The notes under the pieces: model-generated | Databases searched by the model: none | Told to the model about the DNA's origin: nothing | The model's input: the letters and a program-made list of their open reading frames with translations, nothing else | Shown here: in pieces, positions 5,357 to 11,733 of the stretch | Layout of the letters: every line of letters starts with the position of its first letter | Position numbering within the stretch: position 1 is the stretch's first letter | Position numbers and translations under genes: made by a program | Source: Oscillospiraceae bacterium | Lineage (GTDB): Bacteria; Bacillota_A; Clostridia; Oscillospirales; Oscillospiraceae | Assembly: GCA_902789835.1 (NCBI GenBank) | Contig: CADAPN010000067.1 | Span: 1 to 11,733, forward strand | Direction: 5' to 3' | DNA: 11,733 bases

Positions 5357-5560
5357 TCAGCCGTTTACACGCAGATTGCAGTTTACCGCGTCATAGAGGT
5401 TGTAGTAGCTGGCAACAAACTGATTGGTTCTGTCGTTGTACACGTTATAGACCGGGCGACCGTACATGTCGGTCGACTGCATAATCCTGCCGCCGCTGAC
5501 CTCTTCCAGCTCATCGAGGGAGAGGACTTTCTCTTTGTCATTCATAACTTCCTTGATCAT
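5357..5560 (-). CDS. Double-glycine leader peptide precursor, 67 residues
   Basis: The leader is 24 residues long and ends VLSLDELEEVSGG, matching the L-S-x-x-E-L-x-x-V-x-G-G pattern of double-glycine leaders. The mature part has 43 residues, rich in Asn, Tyr and Val, with one Cys near its end (NCNLRVNG). GAGAAAGGA lies 7 bp before ATG 5560; a second ATG at residue 6 has poorer spacing. It is the first gene after an extended -10 promoter and is cotranscribed with the 94-residue precursor. The two leaders are similar but the mature parts are not, which would fit a two-peptide product or two unrelated cargos sharing one exporter. Function unknown. Confidence 0.75.
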   Translation of the reverse strand: MIKEVMNDKEKVLSLDELEEVSGGRIMQSTDMYGRPVYNVYNDRTNQFVASYYNLYDAVNCNLRVNG

Positions 5561-5622
5561 GTTCGTATCCTTTCTCCGCGTGTTCGCGGTACTGACTTCT
5601 CCTGTTTTCGTTCGGTGGGCTC

Positions 5623-5651
5623 ATTATAACATGAGATCCGTCACAGAACAA
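5623..5651 (-). promoter_or_regulatory. Promoter of the double-glycine peptide genes
   Basis: On the minus strand TTGTTC (5646-5651), 17 bp, then TATAAT (5623-5628) with TGT directly before it, a perfect extended -10. The start codon is about 60 bp downstream. It diverges from the permease operon promoter 70-100 bp away. Confidence 0.65.
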
Positions 5652-5705
5652 GCACACAGTTTCGACAGCGCCGGAGAAGAGGGGCGGCATAAAATATTTA
5701 TTAAC

Positions 5706-5749
5706 TTTCGGGCGACGCGCTTGTTTTCGGGCGCGTCGTGGTGTATACT
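5706..5749 (+). promoter_or_regulatory. Promoter of the permease operon with overlapping palindrome
   Basis: TTGTTT (5721-5726), 17 bp, TATACT (5744-5749). The -35 box lies in the 10-bp spacer of a perfect inverted repeat CGACGCGC (5713-5720)/GCGCGTCG (5731-5738), and tttcgggcg occurs twice, 19 bp apart (5706-5714, 5725-5733). This is where a dimeric repressor would block the promoter. The regulator is not in the window. Confidence 0.5.
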
Positions 5750-5814
5750 ACCCTCAGCAAAATGCGGAAAAAGTTACGATAATTGACAATTAACTGGCAA
5801 AAAGGAAACAATTG

Positions 5815-6741
5815 ATGAAGAATAAGAGGCAAAAGGAAAGCGCGGCGATCGACAGACAGCGCAGAAAAGCTCGGCGCCGGCTGCGTCGTCAGGACTTCGC
5901 ACAGAGTCTCTGCTTCCTCTCGCCGAGTCTGCTCGGGGTGGGTGTGTTCTTTATCATCCCCTTCGGTGTGGTGGTGTACTATTCCCTCATCGACGGGGTC
6001 GGCTCTAAGAACTTTGTCGGGCTGCAGAACTTCACGAAGCTGTTTCAGAACTCCGCTTTCATGATGGCGGCGAAAAACACGCTGCAGTTCTCGGTGATCG
6101 CGGTGCCGCTGGCGGTGGTGCTGGCCATCCTGATGGCGCTGATGCTGGAGGCGCGCATCCCGCTGAAAAGCCAGTTCCGCACCTTCTTCCTGAGCCCGAT
6201 GATGGTGCCGGTGGCCTCGGTGGTGCTGATCTGGCAGGTGCTGTTCAACTACAACGGCACCGTGAACGAGCTTCTTATGCTCTTCGGCGTGGAGAAGATC
6301 GACTGGCTTCAGAGCGACCACTGCCAGTGGGTGGTCATGCTGCTGTTCCTGTGGAAGAACCTCGGCTACAACATGATCCTGTTCATGGCGGGCCTTGCGA
6401 ACATCCCGAAGGAGCTTCTTGAGGTCGCGGACGTGGAGGGCGCCTCGGAGATCTACAAGTTCTTCGCCATCAAGCTGCGCTACCTGTCCCCGACGGTGAT
6501 GTTCGTGACGATCCTGTCGCTGATTAACTCGTTCAAGGTCTTCCGCGAAGTGTACCTTCTGGCGGGGGATTACCCCTTCGAGAAGCTCTACATGCTGCAG
6601 CACTTCATGAACAATACCTTCCGCTCGCTGGATTACCAGAAGCTCTCCGCCGCCGCGGTGATCATGGCCATCGTGATGGTGGTGCTGATCGCGCTGCTTT
6701 TCAAGGTGGAGGACTGGTTCGGAAAGGACGTGGAAGGATGA
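5815..6741 (+). CDS. CUT1-type ABC permease, MalF/UgpA-like
   Basis: The protein has 308 residues from ATG 5815, preceded by AAAGGAAA about 7 bp away; an in-frame TTG at 5812 is less likely. A very basic N-terminus is followed by six hydrophobic segments, beginning with SLCFLSPSLLGVGVFFIIPF near residue 30. The cytoplasmic EAA loop, which docks onto the ATPase, is visible as EVADVEGASEIYKFFAIKLRYLSP, with the key Gly. The length is normal for the family, which imports sugars, oligosaccharides or glycerol phosphates. It overlaps the next permease by ATGA, as expected for a heterodimer. Unusually, no solute-binding protein precedes it; the ATPase may be a shared MsmK-type protein encoded elsewhere. 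The substrate is not readable from sequence. Confidence 0.9.
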   Translation: MKNKRQKESAAIDRQRRKARRRLRRQDFAQSLCFLSPSLLGVGVFFIIPFGVVVYYSLIDGVGSKNFVGLQNFTKLFQNSAFMMAAKNTLQFSVIAVPLAVVLAILMALMLEARIPLKSQFRTFFLSPMMVPVASVVLIWQVLFNYNGTVNELLMLFGVEKIDWLQSDHCQWVVMLLFLWKNLGYNMILFMAGLANIPKELLEVADVEGASEIYKFFAIKLRYLSPTVMFVTILSLINSFKVFREVYLLAGDYPFEKLYMLQHFMNNTFRSLDYQKLSAAAVIMAIVMVVLIALLFKVEDWFGKDVEG

Positions 6742-7613
6742 AGAAGAAACGCTACTTCTCCCGGGGCGTCATGTTCCTGCTGAGCCTGATCTTCTCGGTG
6801 ATGTTCCTGCTTCCGACGGTGCTGACGATCACGAACTCCTTCATGTCGGAGGAGGAGATCAAGTCAAACTACGGCATGATCTTCTCAACCACGTCGGGCG
6901 GCTATGTGTCGAAAAACGTGAACCTCAAGTTCATTCCGGACAAGGTCACGCTTTCCCAGTATATCTCCGGCCTCATCAAAACGCCGGACTACCTTGTGAA
7001 ACTGTGGAACAGCATCCTGCTGGTGGTGCCGATTGTGCTGCTTCAGGTGGGGGTGGCCTCGGTTGCCGCCTACAGTTTCACCCGCTGGCGCGGCAAGATC
7101 CGCAGCGGTATCTTTTTCTTCTACGTCATCCTGATGCTGATGCCCTATCAGGTGACGCTGGTGCCGAACTACCTGGTGAGCAGCTGGCTCGGCATCCTCA
7201 ACACACGGTGGAGCATCATCCTGCCGGGCATGTTCGCCCCGTTCTCCGTCTTCCTGCTGACCAAGTTCATGCGGCGGATTCCCTATTCGCTCATCGAGGC
7301 GGCCAAGGTGGACGGCGCGGGGGAGTGGGACATCTTCACGAAGATCTGTCTCCCGGAATGCCGCTCGGCCCTGTATTCCATCGCCATCCTTGTTTTCATC
7401 GACTACTGGAACATGGTGGAGCAGCCCCTCATCCTTCTGCAGGATGCGGACTCGCAACCGCTCTCCGTCTTCCTCTCCCAGATCAACGCCGGGGAAATCG
7501 GCCTCGCTTTCGCGATGGCCACGGTGTATATGATTCCGTCCCTGCTGCTCTTCCTGCACGGTGAAGAGTATCTTGTGGAGGGCATCGCCAATTCCGGCAG
7601 CGTCAAGGGATAA
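6738..7613 (+). CDS. CUT1-type ABC permease, MalG/UgpE-like
   Basis: The protein has 291 residues. The first segment (MFLLSLIFSVMFLLPTVLTI) is followed by an outside loop of about 55 residues, then five further segments. The EAA motif is textbook: EAAKVDGAGEWDIFTKICLP, where the Gly and the I-x-L-P end contact the ATPase. Its start codon overlaps the stop of the first permease (ATGA), giving translational coupling, and the ribosome site is weak, as expected for coupling. Together the two form the membrane channel of an importer. The outside loop after the first segment (EEEIKSNYGMIFSTTSGGYV) is characteristic of this family in Firmicutes. The next gene, an exporter-type adaptor, follows after 36 bp with no terminator. 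Confidence 0.9.
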   Translation: MKKKRYFSRGVMFLLSLIFSVMFLLPTVLTITNSFMSEEEIKSNYGMIFSTTSGGYVSKNVNLKFIPDKVTLSQYISGLIKTPDYLVKLWNSILLVVPIVLLQVGVASVAAYSFTRWRGKIRSGIFFFYVILMLMPYQVTLVPNYLVSSWLGILNTRWSIILPGMFAPFSVFLLTKFMRRIPYSLIEAAKVDGAGEWDIFTKICLPECRSALYSIAILVFIDYWNMVEQPLILLQDADSQPLSVFLSQINAGEIGLAFAMATVYMIPSLLLFLHGEEYLVEGIANSGSVKG

Positions 7614-8029
7614 TTCGCGTATCGGCGCAGACCAAAGGAGTACTACAGAATGCAAGAACAACCGAGAAACAGAGACTGGGTCAAGAACGCCGCGATCATC
7701 TTCCTCGTGGTGATCCTGGTGCTTACCTTCTTCTCGAACACCATCATGAACCGCACTCTGCCGGAGGTCGCGACCCAGGAGGTCACCAGCGGCAGCATCG
7801 TCGCGCGCGTGCGCGGAACCGGCACCGTCCAGGCCAACAGCAACACCCAGGTCAAGATGGACCGGAACCGTGTCATCCGAAGCGTGCTCGTGAAGGTCGG
7901 CCAGCAGGTTAAGGAAGGCGATGTGCTCTTCACCCTCGGCGAAGGCGCCAGCGAAGACATCGACGCGGCGGAAGAGAAGCTTCAGAGCCTGCAGGCCAGC
8001 TATAATAAGATGGCGGCCACAATGCCGGA

Positions 8030-9300
8030 GTATAACTATTCAACGGATACCAGAAAGATCGGCATTCTCGGAGAAAAACTGGCAGAAGCTGAGAGTGCCA
8101 TGAACAACGCAGAAGCTGCTTATAAGAATTCTTTGTATGGGGAAGAAGAAATAAATAAAAACCTGCAAGCAATTAAAGCAGAACTGGATAGAGCTGTTGA
8201 TGCGCGAAAAGTAGCCGAGGATTATTATAGAGGTGAAAACGAAGAATATAATAAAGACGAGGATGGGATCACATTACAAGATTGGAAAAACAGACAGAAC
8301 AGTATTGTTCCGGAGATGGTCCGGCATGAACTGCTGGATGGAGACCTTTTAAGTAGTGCAGGTGGGTATTCTGATAGAAGCAAGATAGAGATTCAGATTA
8401 GCAGAGTAGAGAATCTAAAGACAGCGACTAATAAGACTTCTGAAGAAGAAAAAAGCACCGGAAGCACAGCGGCCTCAAGCGCTGGAAGTTCGACAACCAC
8501 GAGCACCGGAAGCACAACGACCACAAATGTTGGAAGTGCGATGACCACGAGCACCGAGAGCGTAGTGACTGCAAGAGCGGAAGAGGTCGGCGGCACGGAA
8601 GAGGTTGGCGGCACGGAAGAGGTCGGCGGCACGGAAGAGGTCGGCGGCACGGAAGAGGTCGGCGGCACGGAAGAGGTCGGCAGCACGGAAGAGGTCGGCA
8701 GCACGGAAGAGGTCGGAAATGAGCCGGAGACTAACGGAGAACTGGAAGAAAGCGGCAGCGTGAATGGCAACTCTTTAGGCATGACACTTATGAGCTTAGA
8801 CCCAAATGCATCGCTTGATCTTAATGTTGACTTGGATAATGACGACAATAGCGAGCAAGAACTCTACAAGGATTCTGCTGGCGTGATTATTGAAAACCCC
8901 GTAGATGAATATGAGGTAAAAGCACAAGAAGCGAATGCTCCCATCACGCGAGACTTTTCATTTTCACTTCAACAGTATCATCAAGAGAATCCAAGTTATG
9001 AGTTTGATGATACCATAAATAAGTATCAGACATGGAAAGATAATCTTAAACAGTGGGAGGCTGCTCTTGAACTTTGCTTAAAAGCCTATAATGAATGCGA
9101 AAACAAGATTTTTTTGCTTCAGACAAATGCAGCAGAAGAATATGAAAAGGCACTGGAGGAAGAGGTAAAATGGTCTGATCTATTAAGTGAGTACATTGAA
9201 ACAGTTACTCCAGAAGGTGCAATATACAAAGCAAAACTTGATGCCTACAGAACTGCAAAAGATAACTATGACACTGCGGTAGAGGCTTACCACGACAAGA
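8030..9300 (+). other. Lower-GC central insert of the membrane fusion protein
   Basis: Base use changes sharply within the gene: the flanking parts (7650-8030, 9300-9950) are GC-rich with many C/G third positions, whereas this part uses codons such as aaa, gaa, aat, tat and tta. The protein here is coiled coil interrupted by low-complexity sequence. This suggests that the hairpin segment was exchanged, or evolves under different constraints from the conserved barrel domains. Confidence 0.6.
8580..8716 (+). repeat. 18-bp in-frame tandem repeat, seven full units and a partial eighth
   Basis: The unit gaagaggtcggcggcacg encodes EEVGGT. Units 1-5 give EEVGGT (unit 2 differs silently), units 6-7 give EEVGST, and the eighth ends after EEVG. 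Near identity at the DNA level points to recent slippage or unequal crossing over, so copy number probably varies among strains without changing frame. Confidence 0.95.
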
Positions 9301-9944
9301 AATCAAACAACGAGACAACGCTGGCCGGTTACAATGCGGATCTTGCCAACCTGTGGCAGCAGATCACCAAGGCCAAAGAGAAGCTGACCGACCTGCTCGG
9401 CGGAGAAGAGGCCCAGATTACGGCGAAGGTCAGCGGTACGATCCAGACCCTGAACGCCACCCCCGGCGACACCAAGAAGAAGGATGACGTGCTCGCGACC
9501 ATCGAGGTTCCGGACATGGGTTACATGATGTCCTTCTCCGTGACGAACGACCAGGCCAGCCGCCTGCGCGTGGGCGACACGGGCACGGTGTCGAACTTCT
9601 ACTGGGGCGACGAGATCACCGCGACGCTCAAATCCATCCAGATCCAATGTGACCGCCGGATCGGAGCTCACCGTCTCGGTGGGACAGAAGAGCGCCAACT
9701 ATGACGTGATCATCCCAAGCAGTTCCGTCCGCACGGACGCCAACGGCACCTATGTCCTGAAGATGGAGTCGAAGAACTCGCCCCTCGGAAACCGCTATCT
9801 GGCAAGGCGCGTACCCGTCGAGGTCCTGGCGGTGGACGACACCAACTCGGCCGTGAGCGCCGACCTCGGCTACGGTGACTATGTCATCACAAGCAGCAGC
9901 GCGCCGCTGAAGAACGGCCAGATGGTGCGTCTGGCGACAAGCTC

Positions 9945-11033
9945 ATGAATTCGACCAAAAAAAGACGGAAACAAAAGGAAAAGCTCCTGCTGATCATCTG
10001 CGCATCGATGGTGATGGCGGCGGTGATCTGCTTCGGCGTGTGGCAGTACCTCGCCCATCTGCTGGTCTCCCAGCAGGCGGCGCAGCGCTGGCAGGGGGAA
10101 GGGGACATGGAATTTCGCCAGATTTCCTGCTTCCTACCCTCGGACCAGAAGATCGAGCTGAAAGACATCAGGACCTTCCGGAACGCGGCGATCAAGAAGA
10201 TGCAGGACGCGGCGCTGGATGTGCAGGGGAATTCCCACCTGATGCTGGATGCGTGGAGCACCGATGCCAAGCTCTATACCAGCGGCCAGCACGGCCGGGG
10301 ACAGGCATCGGTTATCGCCGTGGGCGGCGACTACTTCGACTTTCACCCGCTGCAGCTGCTGAGCGGCGACTATATCCGCCAGTCGGACCTGATGAAGGAC
10401 CGGATCGTCCTCGGGGAGGAAGTGGCGTGGCTGCTCTTCGGCGGGACGGACCTGGCGGGCATGACCATGGAGCTCAACGGCAAGCCCTATCTCATCGCGG
10501 GGGTCGTGGAGCAGGAGCAGGACCGCTTCAGCAAGGAAGCAAACAGCGACGGGCTGGATCTCTACATGAGCTATGACACGCTGCTGACGATCGACGAAAA
10601 CGCAAAGATCAACTGTTACGAGGTACTGATGCCCAACCCGGTCAAGGGCTTCGCGTTCAATGCCGTAAAGGACAAGTTCCCGATCGGACGCGGCGAGATC
10701 CTTTGCAACACGGAGCGCTACGGCTACGGCAAGATGATGGACCTGGTGCTGCACTTCGGCTCCCGGGGAAGCCAGGTCAGCGGCGCGGTGCTCCCGTACT
10801 GGGAGAACGCCGCAAGAGGCACCGAGAACTGGGGCGCGCTCTGCTGCCTCCTGGGGACGGTGCTGCTGATCTTCCCGACGGTGGTGCTGGTCCTTACAGC
10901 GCTGCAGAGCGGCCGGCAGGTGAAGACCAAGCTGGAAGACGACATCCTGCCCGACCTCTCGGAGAAGACGCAGGAAGCCATCCGCAAACGCCAGCGCCGT
11001 CACTGGGAGCGAAAACACGGCACAAACAAATAA
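9945..11033 (+). CDS. MacB periplasmic-core-like membrane protein with only two membrane spans
   Basis: The protein has 362 residues. A basic start (KKRRKQKEK) and one segment at about 14-38 anchor a large outside domain; a second segment at about 295-318 (LLGTVLLIFPTVVLVLTAL) is followed by a basic cytoplasmic tail. The outside domain shows MacB_PCD features: SVIAVGGDYFDFHPLQLLSG, DRIVLGEEVAWLLFGGTDLAGMTM, then PYLIAGVVEQEQD. Genuine MacB/FtsX permeases have four spans, three of them after this domain; here the last two are missing, although the gene ends cleanly near a terminator. The start overlaps the stop of the membrane fusion protein (ATGA), so the two are translated together and probably form a complex. 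Without the FtsX coupling helices and without an ATPase gene it is unlikely to be a mechanotransmission pump by itself. It may be a structural or sensing subunit. The family name is an inference from motifs. Confidence 0.75.
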   Translation: MNSTKKRRKQKEKLLLIICASMVMAAVICFGVWQYLAHLLVSQQAAQRWQGEGDMEFRQISCFLPSDQKIELKDIRTFRNAAIKKMQDAALDVQGNSHLMLDAWSTDAKLYTSGQHGRGQASVIAVGGDYFDFHPLQLLSGDYIRQSDLMKDRIVLGEEVAWLLFGGTDLAGMTMELNGKPYLIAGVVEQEQDRFSKEANSDGLDLYMSYDTLLTIDENAKINCYEVLMPNPVKGFAFNAVKDKFPIGRGEILCNTERYGYGKMMDLVLHFGSRGSQVSGAVLPYWENAARGTENWGALCCLLGTVLLIFPTVVLVLTALQSGRQVKTKLEDDILPDLSEKTQEAIRKRQRRHWERKHGTNK

Positions 11034-11055
11034 CAAATCAAACAGGAATAAAAGG

Positions 11056-11102
11056 GCACTGGCTCACCGGTCGAAGCGACCGTCGGAGTCAGTGCTTTTT
11101 TT
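11056..11102 (+). terminator. Intrinsic terminator of the permease operon
   Basis: The outer stem GCACTGGCTC (11056-11065)/GAGTCAGTGC (11086-11095), one G-T mismatch, encloses the inner stem CGGTCG (11068-11073)/CGACCG (11077-11082). Seven T follow. It lies 23 bp after the last stop codon. Confidence 0.9.
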
Positions 11103-11196
11103 CATGGGAAGTCTCGGAGCCGGTCCAAGCTTTCCAGCGTTGTGTGCCGATCAGTGTCGTGATAAAACTTCAGGAACGTCAAAGCCAAGGAACGTA

Positions 11197-11226
11197 TTGC
11201 GCCCGTAACAGGTGTTATGGTACAAT
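11197..11226 (+). promoter_or_regulatory. Promoter of the small lipoprotein gene
   Basis: TTGCGC (11197-11202), 18 bp, TACAAT (11221-11226), with TGG before the -10 box, giving an extended -10. The leader to ATG 11309 is about 75 nt and holds a stem of CCGGCCTG (11262-11269) and CAGGCCGG (11274-11281) with loop tgcc. No T-run follows the stem, so it is not a terminator; it may stabilise the mRNA. Confidence 0.55.
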
Positions 11227-11308
11227 GGGATTCCGGTATACATGGCCAGTGAATCAGAGGACCGGCCTGTGCCCAGGCCGGGTGTAATTCTACCAAAAGG
11301 AGGAGACA

Positions 11309-11485
11309 ATGAGAAAAACAAAACGTATTTTTCCCATGCTGCTGGCGCTTGTGATGATTCTCTCGCTTTGCGCCTGCGGCGGCAAACCGGCCGCTCCGGA
11401 GAAATGCTTCTCGCTCAGCGAACAAAACACCGGCAGCCTGCCCTTTTCGGGGCTGACTGCCGGTGTCGGCATTGTATGGGATTGA
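11309..11485 (+). CDS. Very short lipoprotein, 58 residues, possibly truncated
   Basis: AAAGGAGGAG ends 3 bp before ATG 11309. The protein begins with a basic region (MRKTKR), a hydrophobic stretch (IFPMLLALVMILSL) and a lipobox LCAC with the lipid-bearing Cys at residue 23, followed by GGK as usual in Firmicutes lipoproteins. Only 36 mature residues follow before TGA 11483-11485, ending SGLTAGVGIVWD, with no recognised domain. It sits downstream of the permease operon but has its own promoter. It may be the stump of a longer lipoprotein, although the bases after the stop show no obvious continuation, or a genuine small surface lipoprotein. Confidence 0.65.
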   Translation: MRKTKRIFPMLLALVMILSLCACGGKPAAPEKCFSLSEQNTGSLPFSGLTAGVGIVWD

Positions 11486-11515
11486 ATCAATCGGAAGCGG
11501 GGAAGAATCAGGCGG

Positions 11516-11537
11516 CTTGAGCAGCAAGCTGCTCAAG
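11516..11537. repeat. 10-bp inverted repeat between convergent genes
   Basis: CTTGAGCAGC (11516-11525) and GCTGCTCAAG (11528-11537) are exact complements separated by two bases. The right arm covers the stop codon of the minus-strand zinc-ribbon protein. With little T after it on either strand it is a weak shared terminator at best. Confidence 0.5.
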
Positions 11538-11733
11538 ACTCGGGCTCCCAGCCACAGTTGGGGCACTTTGCATTGGAGAAGTGCGTACCGCAGTTCGGGC
11601 AGATGATCTTATGTTCGTCCTGCTCGACCGGATCTGGCTCGGCCGCGGGTGCAGGATCAGGTGCAGGCGCCGGTGCGGGAGCCGGATCAGGTGCAGGTGC
11701 CGGTGCGGGAGCCGGATCGGGAGCAGGTGCCGG
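11533..11733 (-). CDS. C-terminal zinc-ribbon domain with Pro/Ala/Asp repeat linker, cut by window edge
   Basis: A minus-strand frame enters from the right edge and ends at TGA 11533-11535; 66 residues are visible. The first part is a low-complexity linker built from a ten-residue PAPAPDPAPA repeat, encoded by nearly identical 30-bp DNA units. An acidic stretch then leads to the zinc ribbon CPNCGTHFSNAKCPNCGWE, with spacing CX2CX8CX2C, just before the stop. Zinc ribbons of this kind at the end of Firmicutes proteins often sit on membrane or cytoplasmic proteins of unknown role. The N-terminal domain, which would tell the function, is outside the window. Confidence 0.75.
   Translation of the reverse strand, partial: PAPAPDPAPAPAPAPDPAPAPAPAPDPAPAAEPDPVEQDEHKIICPNCGTHFSNAKCPNCGWEPES

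Larger units (their letters stand above)
7650..9948 (+). pseudogene. HlyD/MacA-like membrane fusion protein with a frameshift near 9640
   Basis: AAAGGAG (7634-7640) precedes ATG 7650. Residues 12-30 form one membrane anchor, then comes the first half of the barrel-sandwich (lipoyl-like) domain: VTSGSIVARVRGTGTVQANS, later VGQQVKEGDVLFTLGEG. A very long coiled region follows, with a Ser/Thr-rich stretch near 270-305, seven EEVGGT/EEVGST repeats from residue 311, an acidic segment and more coiled coil. The second lipoyl half (ITAKVSGTIQTLNATPGDTKKKDDVLATIEV) and a beta-barrel domain complete it. Near 9640 the frame changes: the first frame runs on only to a stop at 9702-9704, while the rest of the barrel and tail (VTAGSELTVSVGQKSANYDV onward) lies in the next frame to TGA 9946-9948. 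No slippery site is seen. The stop overlaps the next start codon (ATGA), so the second frame is the genuine end. Either a small deletion or a sequencing error explains this. Such proteins link ABC exporters to outer partners or stabilise them. Confidence 0.85.

Noticed and set aside
5783..5788. Perfect TTGACA -35 box just before the first permease gene
   Set aside because: No -10 box lies 16-18 bp downstream, where the ribosome site is instead; the TTGTTT/TATACT pair upstream fits better.
5701..6603. 300-residue minus-strand open frame opposite the first permease
   Set aside because: It is His/Gln/Asp-rich without any domain and antisense to a clear permease; a typical shadow frame in GC-rich DNA. 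The same holds for 6885-7661 and 10134-11036.
8580..8716. CRISPR-like direct repeats
   Set aside because: The 18-bp units are adjacent, with no spacers, and stay in frame inside a gene; they encode a peptide repeat.
9620..9660. Programmed ribosomal frameshift in the fusion protein
   Set aside because: No slippery heptamer, internal Shine-Dalgarno or following strong stem was seen at the junction, so deletion or sequencing error is more likely.
10851..10858. GGGACGGT inside the last operon gene as a further REP-like element
   Set aside because: It lies within coding sequence, lacks the rest of the loop motif and has no pairing flanks; a chance match.

Overview
The window looks like an accessory stretch of a moderately GC-rich gut Clostridia chromosome (Firmicutes, possibly Oscillospirales; this is inferred from style, not from a marker gene). 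The grounds are AGGAGG-type ribosome sites, a BrnT toxin module, double-glycine leader peptides, a Tat-exported flavoprotein typical of anaerobes, and dense intergenic repeats. There is no rRNA, no tRNA and no CRISPR array.

Left part (1-1610): a graveyard. It holds the last codons of a probable IS200-type transposase, a cluster of short REP-like hairpins, two small phage-like coding remnants, and a holin of the Phage_holin_4_1 type whose reading frame is broken by stop codons. A 3' repeat element with a strong terminator and non-coding sequence with hairpins follow.

Middle part (1613-5037): a minus-strand Tat-signal FAD oxidoreductase; a 65-residue minus-strand membrane protein; and a BrnT toxin gene with a small acidic partner gene, bracketed by 67-bp direct repeats. 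Terminator-like repeats and more REP-like hairpins fill the gaps.

Right part (5038-11102): two divergent transcription units. On the minus strand lie two small precursors with double-glycine leaders (67 and 94 residues), which should be exported and cleaved after GG. On the plus strand a compact operon encodes two CUT1-type (MalF/MalG-like) permeases, a HlyD/MacA-like membrane fusion protein, and a MacB-periplasmic-core-like membrane protein, joined by ATGA overlaps or a short gap and closed by a good terminator. The fusion protein carries a lower-GC, low-complexity central insert and is broken by a frameshift near 9640. The operon mixes importer-type permeases with exporter-type adaptor and extracellular domains, and contains neither an ATPase nor a solute-binding protein. 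It is the most unusual system here; a functional link to the divergent GG peptides is an inference from position only.

Right edge (11103-11733): a promoter and leader hairpin, a 58-residue lipoprotein, and the C-terminus of a minus-strand protein with a Pro-Ala-Asp repeat linker and a CX2CX8CX2C zinc ribbon, cut by the window edge.
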